From positions 13,291 to 77,290 of the forward strand of contig JANNLG010000199.1 of NCBI GenBank assembly GCA_031396695.1: a stretch of DNA of 64,000 nucleotides. Direction: 5' to 3'. The position numbers were made by a program, and so were the translations under genes. This document shows, piece by piece, positions 16,541 through 25,343 of the stretch. The stretch comes from VGRW01 sp031396695. Lineage in GTDB: Bacteria; Myxococcota_A; UBA9160; SZUA-336. Numbering within the stretch: position 1 is the stretch's first letter; every line of letters begins with the position of its first letter. The notes below the pieces were generated by a model. It made no database searches. It was given only the letters and a program-made list of their open reading frames with translations, and was not told the origin of the DNA.

Positions 16541-17559
16541 CGCCGGGCGACTTCACGCGCGAGCAGCTGGACCAGCGCCTCGATGCCCTCGCCGGTCGCG
16601 GCCGAGATCCAGCGCGGCTCGATGCCGCGCGCGCGCAGTCCTTCCTCGACCAGCGTCCGCTCCGCGGGATCCGAGATCAGATCGGCCTTCGAGATGCAGA
16701 CGATCTCCGGGCGCTTGGCCAGATCGTCGGAGTACGCCTCGAGCTCCTCGCGCAGTGCGTCGTAGTCAGCGAGCGTGCTGCGCTTCGGGTCGCCGCCAGC
16801 CAGCGCCGGTTCGGGATCGAGCAGGTGCACGAGCATGCGCGTGCGCTCGACGTGGCGCAGGAAGCGGTGACCGAGACCCGCGCCGCGGTGCGCGCCGGGG
16901 ATCAGCCCGGGAATGTCGGCGATCACGAAGCGCGCGCCGCCGGACTCGACCATGCCGAGGTGCGGCTGAAGCGTCGTGAACGGATAGCTCGCGATCTTCG
17001 GGCGGGCGGCGGAGACGCGCGAGATCAGCGTCGACTTGCCCGCGTTCGGAAAGCCGAGCAGGCCCACGTCGGCCAGCACCTTCAACTCCAGGCGCAGCCA
17101 GCGCTCCTCACCGGGCGTGCCCGGCTCGACGGTGATCGGCGCCTGGTTGGTGGGCGTCGCGAAACAGGCGTTGCCTCGCCCGCCCTTTCCGCCTTGCGCC
17201 GCGAGCCAGGTCTGGCCTTGCTCGACCAACTCGATCAGCACCTCGCGCGTCGCATCGTCCTTAATGACCGTGCCGAGCGGCACGCGGATCACGATGTCCT
17301 CGCCGCCGCGCCCGTCCTTACGCCCGCCCGAGCCGTGCTTGCCGCGGTCGGCCTTGTAGAACTTGCGGCCGTGGGTGTCGAGCAGGGTCGCGAGGGAGTT
17401 GTCCGCCTCCAGGCTCACCGAGCCGCCGCGCCCGCCGGTGCCACCGTCGGGCCCGCCGCGCGGCACGTACTTCTCACGCCAGAACGAGCAACAGCCGCGC
17501 CCGCCGTCGCCGCTCTGGACGTGGATGCGACACTCGTCGATGAAGTCCGGGGAGGACAT
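16537..17559 (-). CDS. obgE: Obg-family GTPase
   Basis: A 340-residue GTPase that binds the 50S subunit and couples ribosome assembly to nucleotide levels. The glycine-rich Obg fold spans about residues 1-160 (GGRGCCSFWREKY, GGTGGRGGSV). The G domain has P-loop GFPNAGKSTL, switch region DIPGLIPGAHRGAGLGH and the NKxD-equivalent SKAD. The variable third domain is nearly absent, a short form common outside enterics. It follows rplU-rpmA, the classic arrangement. A TATCCT hexamer 9 bases before the ATG could give it a separate leaderless transcript. Confidence 0.95.
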   Translation of the reverse strand: MSSPDFIDECRIHVQSGDGGRGCCSFWREKYVPRGGPDGGTGGRGGSVSLEADNSLATLLDTHGRKFYKADRGKHGSGGRKDGRGGEDIVIRVPLGTVIKDDATREVLIELVEQGQTWLAAQGGKGGRGNACFATPTNQAPITVEPGTPGEERWLRLELKVLADVGLLGFPNAGKSTLISRVSAARPKIASYPFTTLQPHLGMVESGGARFVIADIPGLIPGAHRGAGLGHRFLRHVERTRMLVHLLDPEPALAGGDPKRSTLADYDALREELEAYSDDLAKRPEIVCISKADLISDPAERTLVEEGLRARGIEPRWISAATGEGIEALVQLLAREVARR

Positions 17560-17568
17560 GACGGGGGT

Positions 17569-17574
17569 AGGATA
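17569..17574 (-). promoter_or_regulatory. -10 element of obgE (leaderless type)
   Basis: TATCCT on the minus strand, 9 bases before ATG 17559, inside the 60-base gap after rpmA. Confidence 0.45.
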
Positions 17575-17619
17575 GCTGCAAGCGAAGCGCGCAGCGCCTC
17601 GCGGAGCCGGGTGACGCGG

Positions 17620-17886
17620 CTAGGCCGCGTCGGGACCCGCAGGAACGACGGTGGCGCGCTTCTGGTTCCGGCTGTCCGTGAACTTCACGATTCCGTCGCG
17701 CAGCGCGAACAGCGTGAAGTCCCGGCCCATACCGACGCCGCGACCCGGGTGGATGAGCGTGCCGACCTGACGAACGATGATGCCGCCGGCGCGGATCGCT
17801 TCACCCGCGTAGACCTTGGTGCCGCGCCGCTGCGAGTTGCTGTCGCGGCCGTTCTGGGTGCTGCCCTGACCTTTCTTGTGCGCCAT
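17620..17886 (-). CDS. rpmA: 50S ribosomal protein L27
   Basis: An 88-residue ribosomal protein that sits near the peptidyl transferase centre. It starts MAHKKGQGSTQNGRDSNSQR, the conserved flexible tail that reaches the tRNA ends, followed by GTKVYAGEAIRAGGIIVRQ and the basic beta domain. The start has a clear GAGGGAAG ribosome site. It lies 9 bases after rplU. No cleavable N-terminal extension of the Firmicute type is present. Confidence 0.97.
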   Translation of the reverse strand: MAHKKGQGSTQNGRDSNSQRRGTKVYAGEAIRAGGIIVRQVGTLIHPGRGVGMGRDFTLFALRDGIVKFTDSRNQKRATVVPAGPDAA

Positions 17887-17895
17887 GGCTTCCCT

Positions 17896-18216
17896 CTAGA
17901 CCTCGATCGAGTCGATCAACACGCGCGTGAAGTGCTGGCGGTGGCCCTTGGTCAGGCGATACCGCTTGCGGCGCTTGAACTTGAAGATGCGGAGCTTCGG
18001 GCCCTTGGTGTCGCCCTGGATGGTCGCGACGACCTTCGCTCCGGCGACCAGCGGCTTGCCGAAGGTGAGGGCATCGCCGCCGATCATCAGGACTTCGGCG
18101 AGTTCGATGCGCTGGCCCGGCTCGCCCTCGATCAGATCGAGATCGATCAGATCGCCGGGCTGAACCCGAAGCTGCTTTCCACCTGTTCTCACGACCGCGT
18201 ACATGGGGTGCCGCAC
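17896..18216 (-). CDS. rplU: 50S ribosomal protein L21
   Basis: A 106-residue (or 102-residue) ribosomal protein binding 23S rRNA. The family N-terminus MYAVVRTGGKQLRVQPGD begins at ATG 18204, while an in-frame GTG at 18216 has AGG 4 bases upstream, so the exact start is uncertain. The C-terminus FKFKRRKRYRLTKGHRQHFT is the conserved basic rRNA-binding segment. It is first in the rplU-rpmA-obgE-proBA-nadD-rsfS-gpmI-comF run. I could not define its promoter in the 42-base gap upstream. Confidence 0.96.
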   Translation of the reverse strand: MRHPMYAVVRTGGKQLRVQPGDLIDLDLIEGEPGQRIELAEVLMIGGDALTFGKPLVAGAKVVATIQGDTKGPKLRIFKFKRRKRYRLTKGHRQHFTRVLIDSIEV

Positions 18217-18258
18217 TTTACCTGTTTCCGGTGACGGGTCAACCGGATGGCGAGCGGA

Positions 18259-19377
18259 TCAGAGGCGGCTGGAACCCTGTTGGAGCGCCCGTCGCGCGCC
18301 CTCGACGATCTCGCGCAGCACATCGGCGGCCGGACGAACCGCATCGACCATGCCGATGCCCTGACCCGCGAAGCCGGGCACGATGTCCGCGCGGCCGGCA
18401 GCCATGCCTGCCGCCAGCACCGGCCCCGAGACCATGCTCTGGAACGGCATGGGCAGCGCTTCGAGGCCGCTGTCGGCCCAGGCCTGGGTCCATTTGCTGC
18501 GGATCAGGCGCGCGGGCTTGCCGGTCACGCAGCGCGAGACGATCGTGTTCTCTTCGTTGCTGTCGACGATCGCCTGCTTCTGGTAGTCGGCGATGCCGGC
18601 CTCGGTCGTGGCCAGGAAGACCGAGCCGATCCAGGCGCCAGCCGCGCCGAGCATCAGCGCCGCGGCCAGACCGCGGCCGTCGCTGATGCCGCCCGCGCCG
18701 AGCACCGGAATGGGCGCGACCGCGTCCACGACCTGGGGAATCAGCGCCATGGTCCCGATCGGCGAGTTGTGTCCGCCCGCGTCGTGACCCTGCGCGACGA
18801 TGATGTCCACGCCGCTCGCCGCGACCTTGCGCGCATGGCGCACCGCGCCGACCACCGCCATCACGATCGTGCCGTTCTTGCGCAGGCGCGGAATCCACGG
18901 CCCGGGGTCGCCGAGGCCCGCGGCATACACCGGAACGCGTTCCTCGATCACGACCTCCATCTGCGCCTCGAAGAAGTCCTTCGAGAAGGTCGCTCGGCGG
19001 GAATCGCCGCCGCTCTGCTGCGGCGCGACCGGCTCGGGCTTGGCGAGTCCCTCGCGAACCATGAACTCGCGCGCGAAGGCCTGGAGCTGCGGCAGCCGTT
19101 CGAGTGGCGACGGCCCTTTGCTCGGGTCCGCCTTCTCGCGCCGCACCGACGCGGGCAGCAGCGTGTCGACGCCGAACGGCTTGTCGGTGAGGCGGCGCGT
19201 CTCGGCGATCCACTTGCGCAGCTCGTCGGGCTGACAGGCCGCCGCGCCGAGAATGCCGAGCCCGCCCGCGTTCGAGACCGCCGCAGCGAGCCGCGGCGTG
19301 CTCGCGCCGCCCATGCCCGCGAGCACGACCGGCACCTCGATGCCGAGCAGATCGCAGATCGAAGTCCCGAGAGTCAT
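18259..19377 (-). CDS. nitronate monooxygenase / FabK-like flavoprotein
   Basis: A 372-residue TIM-barrel FMN enzyme of the nitronate monooxygenase/enoyl reductase II family. LAGMGGASTPRLAAAVSNAGGLGILG is the N-terminal FMN motif; further on are AQGHDAGGH, the phosphate-binding VLGAGGISDGRGLAAALMLGA and GAWIGSVFLATTEAG. Related enzymes oxidise nitronates or reduce enoyl thioesters; the real substrate is open. GGAGG lies 6 bases before ATG 19377. It is monocistronic, with its 3' end facing the rplU start. Confidence 0.85.
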   Translation of the reverse strand: MTLGTSICDLLGIEVPVVLAGMGGASTPRLAAAVSNAGGLGILGAAACQPDELRKWIAETRRLTDKPFGVDTLLPASVRREKADPSKGPSPLERLPQLQAFAREFMVREGLAKPEPVAPQQSGGDSRRATFSKDFFEAQMEVVIEERVPVYAAGLGDPGPWIPRLRKNGTIVMAVVGAVRHARKVAASGVDIIVAQGHDAGGHNSPIGTMALIPQVVDAVAPIPVLGAGGISDGRGLAAALMLGAAGAWIGSVFLATTEAGIADYQKQAIVDSNEENTIVSRCVTGKPARLIRSKWTQAWADSGLEALPMPFQSMVSGPVLAAGMAAGRADIVPGFAGQGIGMVDAVRPAADVLREIVEGARRALQQGSSRL

Positions 19378-19496
19378 CGCTCGCCTCCGCGGCCGCAGGC
19401 CGAAGCAGGATGGTGTCACGCGGCGCGCGGCAGGTGCAATCGCGCGAACCCGCCGCGATAGTTCGTGACGGAAATTGCCGACCCATGAGGCGGCAG

Positions 19497-20624
19497 ATGA
19501 CGTGCATGAGACGCGCAGTACTGACGCTCGGATCCATCCTGTGCCTGGCGACGCTGGCTACGCCCGTCGCTCGCGCCGACGGCGGCTCGCCCGTGCGCAT
19601 TCGCGACGTGCGCGTGGGCGACCACGAAGGCTTCGAGCGTCTGGTGATCGAGCTCGACGCCGACACCGACGTGGTTTGGGAGAACGGGCCGGAGCCGGGC
19701 GAGGAGAGCTTCTACCTCGCCGCGGCGCCCAACCAGAAGAGCCGCGTGATCGTCACCCAGCTCCCTCACATCGGGACCATCTCGGTGACCCAGATGAAAG
19801 GCGGCACGCACGTGGCGGTCGAGCCGCGCGCGCGGCGCGTGCGCGCCTACCTGCTGAGCGGTCCGCCGCGCCTGGTGGTCGATTTCGCGCCGCCCGCCAA
19901 TGGCGAGTTCACTGCGCCCGCCGGCTCGCGCGCGCTCGAGCCCGCGACCACGCTCGGACCTCTCGTACTCGAGCCCGAAGCCAGCGTCGCGCCCACGCCG
20001 GCGCCCGCACCGAAGCCCGAGCCGGTGAAGGCCGCGGATTCCGCACCGACACCGGAACCCGTCGCGACCGTCGAGCCCGCGCCCACCGTCGAACCCGCGC
20101 CCGCGGTCGAGCCGGCGCCGACACCCGAGCCGGCGAAGGCAGCAGAGCCCGCGCCGATCGTCGAAGCTCCGCCGGCAGCAGAGCCCGCGCCCGCGCCGGA
20201 ACCGAAACCCGAACCCGCGCCGATCGCCAAGCCCGCGCCGCCCGCGGAGCCCGCTGCGACGGCCGAGTCCGCCGACGGCGCGTTTCCGTACGGCCTCACG
20301 CTCGCGGTGTTGCTCGGCCTAGCGCTCGTGCTCGCGGCCGGCGTTCTGCTCGCGCGCCGCCGCGCGCAACACGACGACGTTTCGAGCGCGTGGCTTCCGC
20401 CGGACGAGGACGCAGAGCTGCCCGCGACGCGCGTCGACGAGATCTCGCCCGCGGAGATCCTGGCCGCGGGCGACAGCGAGGCCATGCTCGAGAAACGCCT
20501 CGATGAAGAAGTGCGCGCGCGGCTCGAGCTCGAGCAGCGTTTCGCTGGCGCGAACGAAGAGCTGAAGGTCCTGCGCGATCGTCTGCACCGGCTCGAGCGC
20601 CGGCGCGACGGGGGCGCGAGCTAG
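19497..20624 (+). CDS. AMIN-domain membrane protein with Ala/Pro/Glu linker
   Basis: A 375-residue envelope protein. The signal peptide (residues 1 to about 30) is followed by an AMIN-like beta domain to about residue 130 (DHEGFERLVIELDAD, LLSGPPRLVVDFAPP), which in other proteins binds peptidoglycan or secretin complexes. A long low-complexity Ala-Pro-Glu linker with repeated EPAP units spans about 155-260. Then come a membrane helix (GLTLAVLLGLALVLAAGVLL) and a cytoplasmic acidic segment ending in a coiled coil. The layout resembles FimV/TonB-like spanners. The start at 19497 has GAGG 6 bases upstream. It overlaps the convergent kinase by 4 bases. Confidence 0.7.
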   Translation: MTCMRRAVLTLGSILCLATLATPVARADGGSPVRIRDVRVGDHEGFERLVIELDADTDVVWENGPEPGEESFYLAAAPNQKSRVIVTQLPHIGTISVTQMKGGTHVAVEPRARRVRAYLLSGPPRLVVDFAPPANGEFTAPAGSRALEPATTLGPLVLEPEASVAPTPAPAPKPEPVKAADSAPTPEPVATVEPAPTVEPAPAVEPAPTPEPAKAAEPAPIVEAPPAAEPAPAPEPKPEPAPIAKPAPPAEPAATAESADGAFPYGLTLAVLLGLALVLAAGVLLARRRAQHDDVSSAWLPPDEDAELPATRVDEISPAEILAAGDSEAMLEKRLDEEVRARLELEQRFAGANEELKVLRDRLHRLERRRDGGAS

Positions 20625-21481
20625 GCCGGATGCGCGGGAAGCTCGTCCGCGAGTGCCGCCGCCCCGTACGCGCCGCAGTACGCGCCCGAGTCGAGGAAGT
20701 GCGGCTGCGCGCCGTAGGCTTGCGTGACCCAGCGCAGGATCTCGCGCAGCTCCGCGTTCTGGATCAGCGTCGAGCCGCAGTAGACGACGGCTTGCGCTCC
20801 GTGGCTGCGCGCGAGCGTGCCGCAGATCAGCGCGATGTTCTCGCCGAGCATGCCCATCAGCGCGTGCGCGAGGTCGGCCGGCTCGCGCGACTCGAGCTTG
20901 GCGAAGCTGGCGGCGTTGAGATCGAGCGGCAGCGGAATCTCGCCGCCGGGATAGATGTCGCCCACCAACAGGTCCACGCGCCGTCGGTCGCCGCGGGCAG
21001 CCAGCGCGCAGATCTCGTCGAAGGTCTCCACGCCCAGCAGGAGGCGCCCGAGGCCGAGCAGCGTGCCGCCGCCGAGCGCGCTGCCGCCCACGCGAGCCGC
21101 GCGGCCGTGGTCGAGCGAGAGCACCGACGTGCCCGTGCCGAGCGACACCAAAAGGTAGTGCGGCGGCAGGTCGAGCCCTTCGCGCGCGGCGAGCAGCGGT
21201 GCGCCGCGCGCCCAAGCCGCGAACTCCGGAACCGTATGCACACGCACTCCACTGAGCTCGCGCTCGAGTCGGGCGGCGCCGCCTCCGGTCGCGATCACGC
21301 GTTCGGGCTTCCAGTCGGAAAGGCAGGCGCGCACGCCGTGCAGGTCGGACGAGGGAAATTTCGCGAACGCGGTGGAAGTCTCACCGGGCAGGACGAGCTT
21401 GCACAGACTCGCGCCGGCGTCGACGCCGACCGCCGGATTTCCGCGCTTCCCCGCGGGGTTTCCGCGCATCGGGTTGGACAT
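20621..21481 (-). CDS. coaW: type II pantothenate kinase
   Basis: A 286-residue kinase of the actin-like ASKHA fold, phosphorylating pantothenate in the first step of coenzyme A synthesis. It has AVGVDAGASLCKL as the phosphate-1 motif, a catalytic-region Glu in VHTVPEF, LLVSLGTGTSVLSL, and GGSALGGGTLLGLGRLLLG. The type II (fumble-like) family is common in staphylococci and eukaryotes and sporadic elsewhere. A GATACT hexamer 11 bases before the ATG may be its -10, in a 65-base divergent gap with gspA. Confidence 0.85.
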   Translation of the reverse strand: MSNPMRGNPAGKRGNPAVGVDAGASLCKLVLPGETSTAFAKFPSSDLHGVRACLSDWKPERVIATGGGAARLERELSGVRVHTVPEFAAWARGAPLLAAREGLDLPPHYLLVSLGTGTSVLSLDHGRAARVGGSALGGGTLLGLGRLLLGVETFDEICALAARGDRRRVDLLVGDIYPGGEIPLPLDLNAASFAKLESREPADLAHALMGMLGENIALICGTLARSHGAQAVVYCGSTLIQNAELREILRWVTQAYGAQPHFLDSGAYCGAYGAAALADELPAHPA

Positions 21482-21546
21482 GTGCGGCGCAGAGTATCAC
21501 CCTGCCCAACGCCCCGCCGAAGCGCGGAAGCTTAGGAGCGCACCGG

Positions 21547-23169
21547 ATGTACACCGGGTTCTACGGCCTGCGCGAGAAGCCGTTTTCGCTCGCGCCCGAC
21601 CCTCGGTACCTGTTCCTGTCCGCATCGCACCGCGAGGCGCTCGCTCACCTGCTGTACGGGATCGAAGAGGGGGAGGGCTTCATCGAGGTGATCGGCCAGG
21701 TCGGAACCGGCAAGACCACGCTGTGCCGGACGCTGCTCGGCCGCATCGGCCAGGACGCGGAGATCGCCTACATCTTCAACCCGAGTCCCAGCGAGCTCGA
21801 GCTGCTGTCGGCGATCAACCGCGAGTTCGGACTGCCGACCGCCGTGCGAACGCGCACCGAGCTGCTCGACTCGCTGAACCACTTCCTGCTCGAGAAGAAC
21901 GCGGCCGGCCGGCGCGTGCTGCTCGTGATCGACGAGGCGCAGAACCTCGATCCGGCCGTGCTCGAGCAGGTGCGGCTGCTCTCGAACCTCGAGACCGATC
22001 GCGCGAAGCTGCTGCAGATCGTGCTGATCGGGCAGCCCGAGCTCGAGGAGAACCTGGCGCGCACGGATCTGCGCCAGCTCCGCCAGCGCATCACGGTGCG
22101 CTGGAGCTTGCGCCCGCTCACACGCGCGGAAGTCGGCGAGTATCTCGAGCACCGCCTGCGGGTCGCGGGCGCGGCCGATCCGCAGCTCTTCACGGCGGGC
22201 GCGGTGCGCGCGCTGACGCGCATCTCTCACGGCGTGCCGCGCCTGATCAACGCCGTCGCGGATCGCGCGTTGCTCGCGGCCTACACCGAAGGGAGTCGCA
22301 CGGTCGAGGCCAAGTTCGTGCGCCGCGCCGCGCGCGAGCTGCCCGCGACGGAGCTTTCGGGATTCCGCGAGCTGACCGGCCTGCGCTTCGGGATCGCACT
22401 CGGATTGGTCGCCTTCGGCCTGCTGTTCGGCCTGGCCGTCACCGCGTTCGCGCCGCGTGCGCCGAGCGCCGCCAAACCGCTCGAGGACGCGAGCGCGACG
22501 ATGTCGATCGCGCCGGTCTCCTCCGCGCCCGGCTCGTCCGCGCAGATCGAAGCGCTGACCACGAACGCGAGCGCCGCAGCCGCGCTCGAGTCGTTGCTGG
22601 CCACCTGGGGCTACGACAAGGCGATCGGCTTCGAACTCCAGCCCGATGGCTTTCCCGAGGCGGTGCGCGCGGTCGCGCCGCTCAGCGTCCTCTCGCTGCG
22701 CGGCACGCCGCAGATGCTTGCGAGTCTCGATCTGCCCGCGGTGCTCGAGCTCGAGCCGCGCAAGGGCGAACGCCGCTACGTCGCGCTGCTCGGCCTCGAC
22801 GACGCCGGCGGCGCGCGCGTCGGCTACGCCGGCGAAGAGATCGAGATCGGCCGCGCCGAGCTCGAGCGCACCTGGACCGGTCGCACGTTCTATCTGTGGA
22901 CGAACTTCGAATCGGTGCCCGTGCTCTCGCAGGGCATGAAGGGCGGCGCAGTGCGCTGGCTGCAGGCGCGACTCGCCGAGCTCGACTATCTGCAGGCCGG
23001 CGATCCGACCGAGGAGTTCGACGAGCTCACGCAGAACGCGGTGCGCGCGTTCCAGAACGCGAACGGGCTCGAGACGTCGGGAAACGTCGGGCCCGAGACC
23101 TTGATCGCGCTGTATCAGGCGCTCGACTACACGACGCCGCGACTGTTCGCGCTCGAGGACGCGCCGTGA
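21547..23169 (+). CDS. gspA: GspA/ExeA-type ATPase with peptidoglycan-binding domain
   Basis: A 540-residue inner-membrane protein. It opens with YTGFYGLREKPFSLAPDPRYLFLS, typical of ExeA. The AAA ATPase has Walker A GQVGTGKTT near residue 58, Walker B LLVIDEAQNL and a sensor LIGQPELEE. A membrane helix lies at about residue 280. The periplasmic part ends in a peptidoglycan-binding type 1 domain (GGAVRWLQARLAELDYL). With GspB it helps the type II secretin assemble through the cell wall. TAGGAG lies 8 bases before the ATG. No other secretion genes are nearby. Confidence 0.9.
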   Translation: MYTGFYGLREKPFSLAPDPRYLFLSASHREALAHLLYGIEEGEGFIEVIGQVGTGKTTLCRTLLGRIGQDAEIAYIFNPSPSELELLSAINREFGLPTAVRTRTELLDSLNHFLLEKNAAGRRVLLVIDEAQNLDPAVLEQVRLLSNLETDRAKLLQIVLIGQPELEENLARTDLRQLRQRITVRWSLRPLTRAEVGEYLEHRLRVAGAADPQLFTAGAVRALTRISHGVPRLINAVADRALLAAYTEGSRTVEAKFVRRAARELPATELSGFRELTGLRFGIALGLVAFGLLFGLAVTAFAPRAPSAAKPLEDASATMSIAPVSSAPGSSAQIEALTTNASAAAALESLLATWGYDKAIGFELQPDGFPEAVRAVAPLSVLSLRGTPQMLASLDLPAVLELEPRKGERRYVALLGLDDAGGARVGYAGEEIEIGRAELERTWTGRTFYLWTNFESVPVLSQGMKGGAVRWLQARLAELDYLQAGDPTEEFDELTQNAVRAFQNANGLETSGNVGPETLIALYQALDYTTPRLFALEDAP

Positions 23170-24158
23170 GCACGATCCTGGACGCGCTGCGAAAACTGCA
23201 GCGCGAGCGCGCCGCACAGAGTCCCGCGAAGGACCTGCGCGGCTCGATCACGCACGAGAGCGCGGCGAGTCGAGCGCGCAAGCGAGGCGGCAGCTCGCGG
23301 CTCGTCGCCGGCGTGCTCGTGCTTCTGGTCGCGGGCGGCGGTGGCTACCTGGCGTATCGCAGCGAGCCGGTGCAGGCGCTGCTCGCGCGCTTCTCGACAG
23401 GCGAGTCGCTCGCGACGGACGAGGAGCTCGCGGCGGCGGAGCGCGAGGCGCGCGAGAGCGAGGCGACCGCGTTGCTCGAGCAAGCGCAGCCTGACGCGGT
23501 GCAGCCGCCGGTCGCGCAGCAGGCCGAGGCGATGCCTGCCACACGTCCTCCGCGACAGCCGCGTTCGGCGCGCGCGCAAGCGCCGGTGGGCGCCGTGACC
23601 ACGCCGGCCGAGAGCCCCGAGATCCTGGCCGAGCGCGCGCGCCTCGAGGCCGCGCTCGCCAACGCGCGCGCCGCACAAGAAGCGCAGCAGCGGGCCGCGC
23701 TCGAAGCCGCGACTCCGGCGGCCGATCCACCGGCGTTGCAGCCCGAAGCCGCGGCCGCCTCACAGCCGGTCGTCGAGCCAGCGCCCGCCGCGAAGAAGCT
23801 CGTCGTCGCAAAGCGCAAGCCGCCGACCGCGCCGCTCGACACGAAGACCGCGGTGCCGGTGGCCCCTGCGACGGCTGCGGCGAAGCCCGCGTCGAAAGCC
23901 GAGCCGCCGGCTTCACGTCCGACGTCGCGAGCCGCCGCCGAACCCGCGTCTTCGGCGTTTCCGGAGGTGCGCGTCGAGAGCATTCGCTGGCATCCGACGC
24001 CGGAGCGGCGCGTCGCGAGCCTTCAGTTCGAACGACAGAGCGCGCCCGAAGCCCGCGAGGGCGACATCGTGGCGGGCGTGCTGGTCTACCGGATCGATCC
24101 CGGCGCGGTCGAGCTGCGCGTCGGCAGCGCGCAACGCACCGTCGCGCCGGGGCCTTGA
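23166..24158 (+). CDS. gspB: GspB-type secretin assembly protein
   Basis: A 330-residue partner of GspA. The cytoplasmic N-terminus MSTILDALRKLQRERAAQ is the GspB/ExeB signature. A single membrane helix lies at about residues 43-62. A long Ala/Pro/Glu periplasmic linker follows, and the C-terminal T2SSB domain (VRVESIRWHPTPERRVASLQF, then REGDIVAGVLVYRIDP) completes it. The GTG start overlaps the gspA stop (GTGA), so the pair is translationally coupled. Its stop overlaps the methyltransferase gene by 4 bases. Confidence 0.88.
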   Translation: MSTILDALRKLQRERAAQSPAKDLRGSITHESAASRARKRGGSSRLVAGVLVLLVAGGGGYLAYRSEPVQALLARFSTGESLATDEELAAAEREARESEATALLEQAQPDAVQPPVAQQAEAMPATRPPRQPRSARAQAPVGAVTTPAESPEILAERARLEAALANARAAQEAQQRAALEAATPAADPPALQPEAAAASQPVVEPAPAAKKLVVAKRKPPTAPLDTKTAVPVAPATAAAKPASKAEPPASRPTSRAAAEPASSAFPEVRVESIRWHPTPERRVASLQFERQSAPEAREGDIVAGVLVYRIDPGAVELRVGSAQRTVAPGP

Positions 24159-25248
24159 GCGCGCAGGTCGGGGCCGAGCTCGAGCTCGCGATCGAGCGGC
24201 TCGCCGCGGGCGGAGACGGGGTCGCGCACGTCGACGGGCTGACCGTGTTCGTCCCGCTCGCCGCGCCCGGCGATCGCGTGCGCGCTCGCGTGACGCGGGT
24301 CGAGCGCCGTTTCGCGCGCGCCGAGATCGAGGCCGTACTCGTGCCCGGACCCGCCCGACGTGAACCCCCGTGCGCGTACTACGGGCGCTGCGGCGGCTGC
24401 ACCTGGCTGCACCTCGACGAGGCCGAGCAGTCGCGCGCGCGCGTCGCGATCGTGCGCGAAGCGCTGCAGCGCATCGCGCACGCGGAGCAGCTGCCGGAGA
24501 TCGAACACGTGGCGAGCCCGTCCGCGCTCGCCTACCGCTCGCGCGCGCGCGTCGCGCACGCGCGCGGCCGCGTCGGTTTCCGCGCGCGCGCGGTTCGCAC
24601 GAGCTGATCGACATCGAGCACTGCGCGGTGCTCGACTCGGCCACCGAGACCGAGCTGATGCGCGTGCGCGCGAGTCGGCCGCGCGGCGAGGGCGAGCTCG
24701 AGATCCGCGGCTACGGCGAGCGGATCGAGCTCGGCGGAAGCCGGCTGGTGGTCGGGATGTCCGCGTTCTTCCAAGCGAATCGGACGCTCTGGGAGCGCTG
24801 GCGCGGGCTCGTTGCCGACGCCTGCGGAACGGGCGCGCGCGCCTGCGAGCTGTACTGCGGGGTCGGCTTCTACACGCAGGCGCTGTGCGCGAACTTCGCG
24901 CGCGTGGTCGCCGTGGAGCGCTCGCCCGCCGCGCGCGACGCGCGCGTGAACACGAGCGCGGAAGTTTTCGAGATCTCCTGCGAGGCTTGGGCGACGCGCG
25001 AGCTCGCGGCCTTCGCGCCCGAGCTCGTGCTCGTGAACCCGCCGCGCACCGGCTGCCACCAAACTGTGTCGGACGCGATCCGCGCCTCGCGCCCGCGGCG
25101 GATCGTGTACGTGTCGTGCGACGCGCCCACGCTCGCGCGCGACGTGGCCCGCCTCGGTCCCGACTTTCGTCTCGCCCGCATCGTGGTGCTCGACGCGTTG
25201 CCCCAGACGCACCACGTCGAGGTGATCGCGGTGCTCGAATCCGTTTGA
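24155..25248 (+). CDS. RNA (uracil-5-)-methyltransferase, RlmD/TrmA family, frameshifted
   Basis: Two frames together make one m5U methyltransferase. Residues 1 to about 145 contain a TRAM domain (LAAGGDGVAHVDGLTVFVPL) and an Fe-S site (CAYYGRCGGC). The reading then stops at 24607. The -1/+2 frame continues with SHELIDIEHC, the SAM motif CELYCGVGFYTQALC, VNPPRTGC, the catalytic Cys in VYVSCDAPTLARD and the end QTHHVEVIAVLE. Removing one CG from the (CG)6 run at 24581-24592 joins them. It may be a sequencing error, a slippage site or a fresh pseudogene. About 364 residues when repaired. It overlaps gspB by 4 bases. Confidence 0.85.
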
Positions 25249-25274
25249 CACGTCGAGCGCGCCGAAAATAGAAT
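25245..25274 (+). promoter_or_regulatory. strong sigma-70 promoter of an orphan RNA
   Basis: TTGACA (25245-25250), an 18-base spacer and TAGAAT (25269-25274): 6/6 and 5/6 matches to consensus, the best promoter in the window. The -35 overlaps the methyltransferase stop. No plus-strand gene lies downstream until 27645. Confidence 0.75.
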
Positions 25275-25283
25275 TCGCCGTCG

Positions 25284-25319
25284 GTGAGAGGTGACGGCTT
25301 CACGGCGCGTCGCTACTGA
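25284..25319 (+). CDS. possible 11-codon leader peptide ORF
   Basis: GTG at 25284 opens an 11-residue frame (MRGDGFTARRY) ending in TGA at 25317-25319. The GTG lies 9 bases after the TAGAAT -10, the spacing used by leaderless genes elsewhere in this window. Its stop lies inside the outer CTGA/TCAG stem of the RNA. Translation is plausible but unproven. Confidence 0.3.
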   Translation: MRGDGFTARRY

Positions 25320-25343
25320 CCGGGTCGGAGAGGCAATCCGTTC

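Noticed and set aside
19980..20270. Short repeats that could be taken for a CRISPR or minisatellite
   Set aside because: They encode in-frame Ala-Pro-Glu repeats of the AMIN protein linker, without constant spacers.
21532..23217. 561-codon minus-strand frame opposite gspA
   Set aside because: Composition is Arg/Glu/Ala/Gln shadow; gspA has intact Walker motifs and a ribosome site.
24370..25248. Second methyltransferase fragment as an independent gene
   Set aside because: It lacks the Fe-S and TRAM part and has no start signal; it is the continuation of the 24155 gene after a +2 shift.
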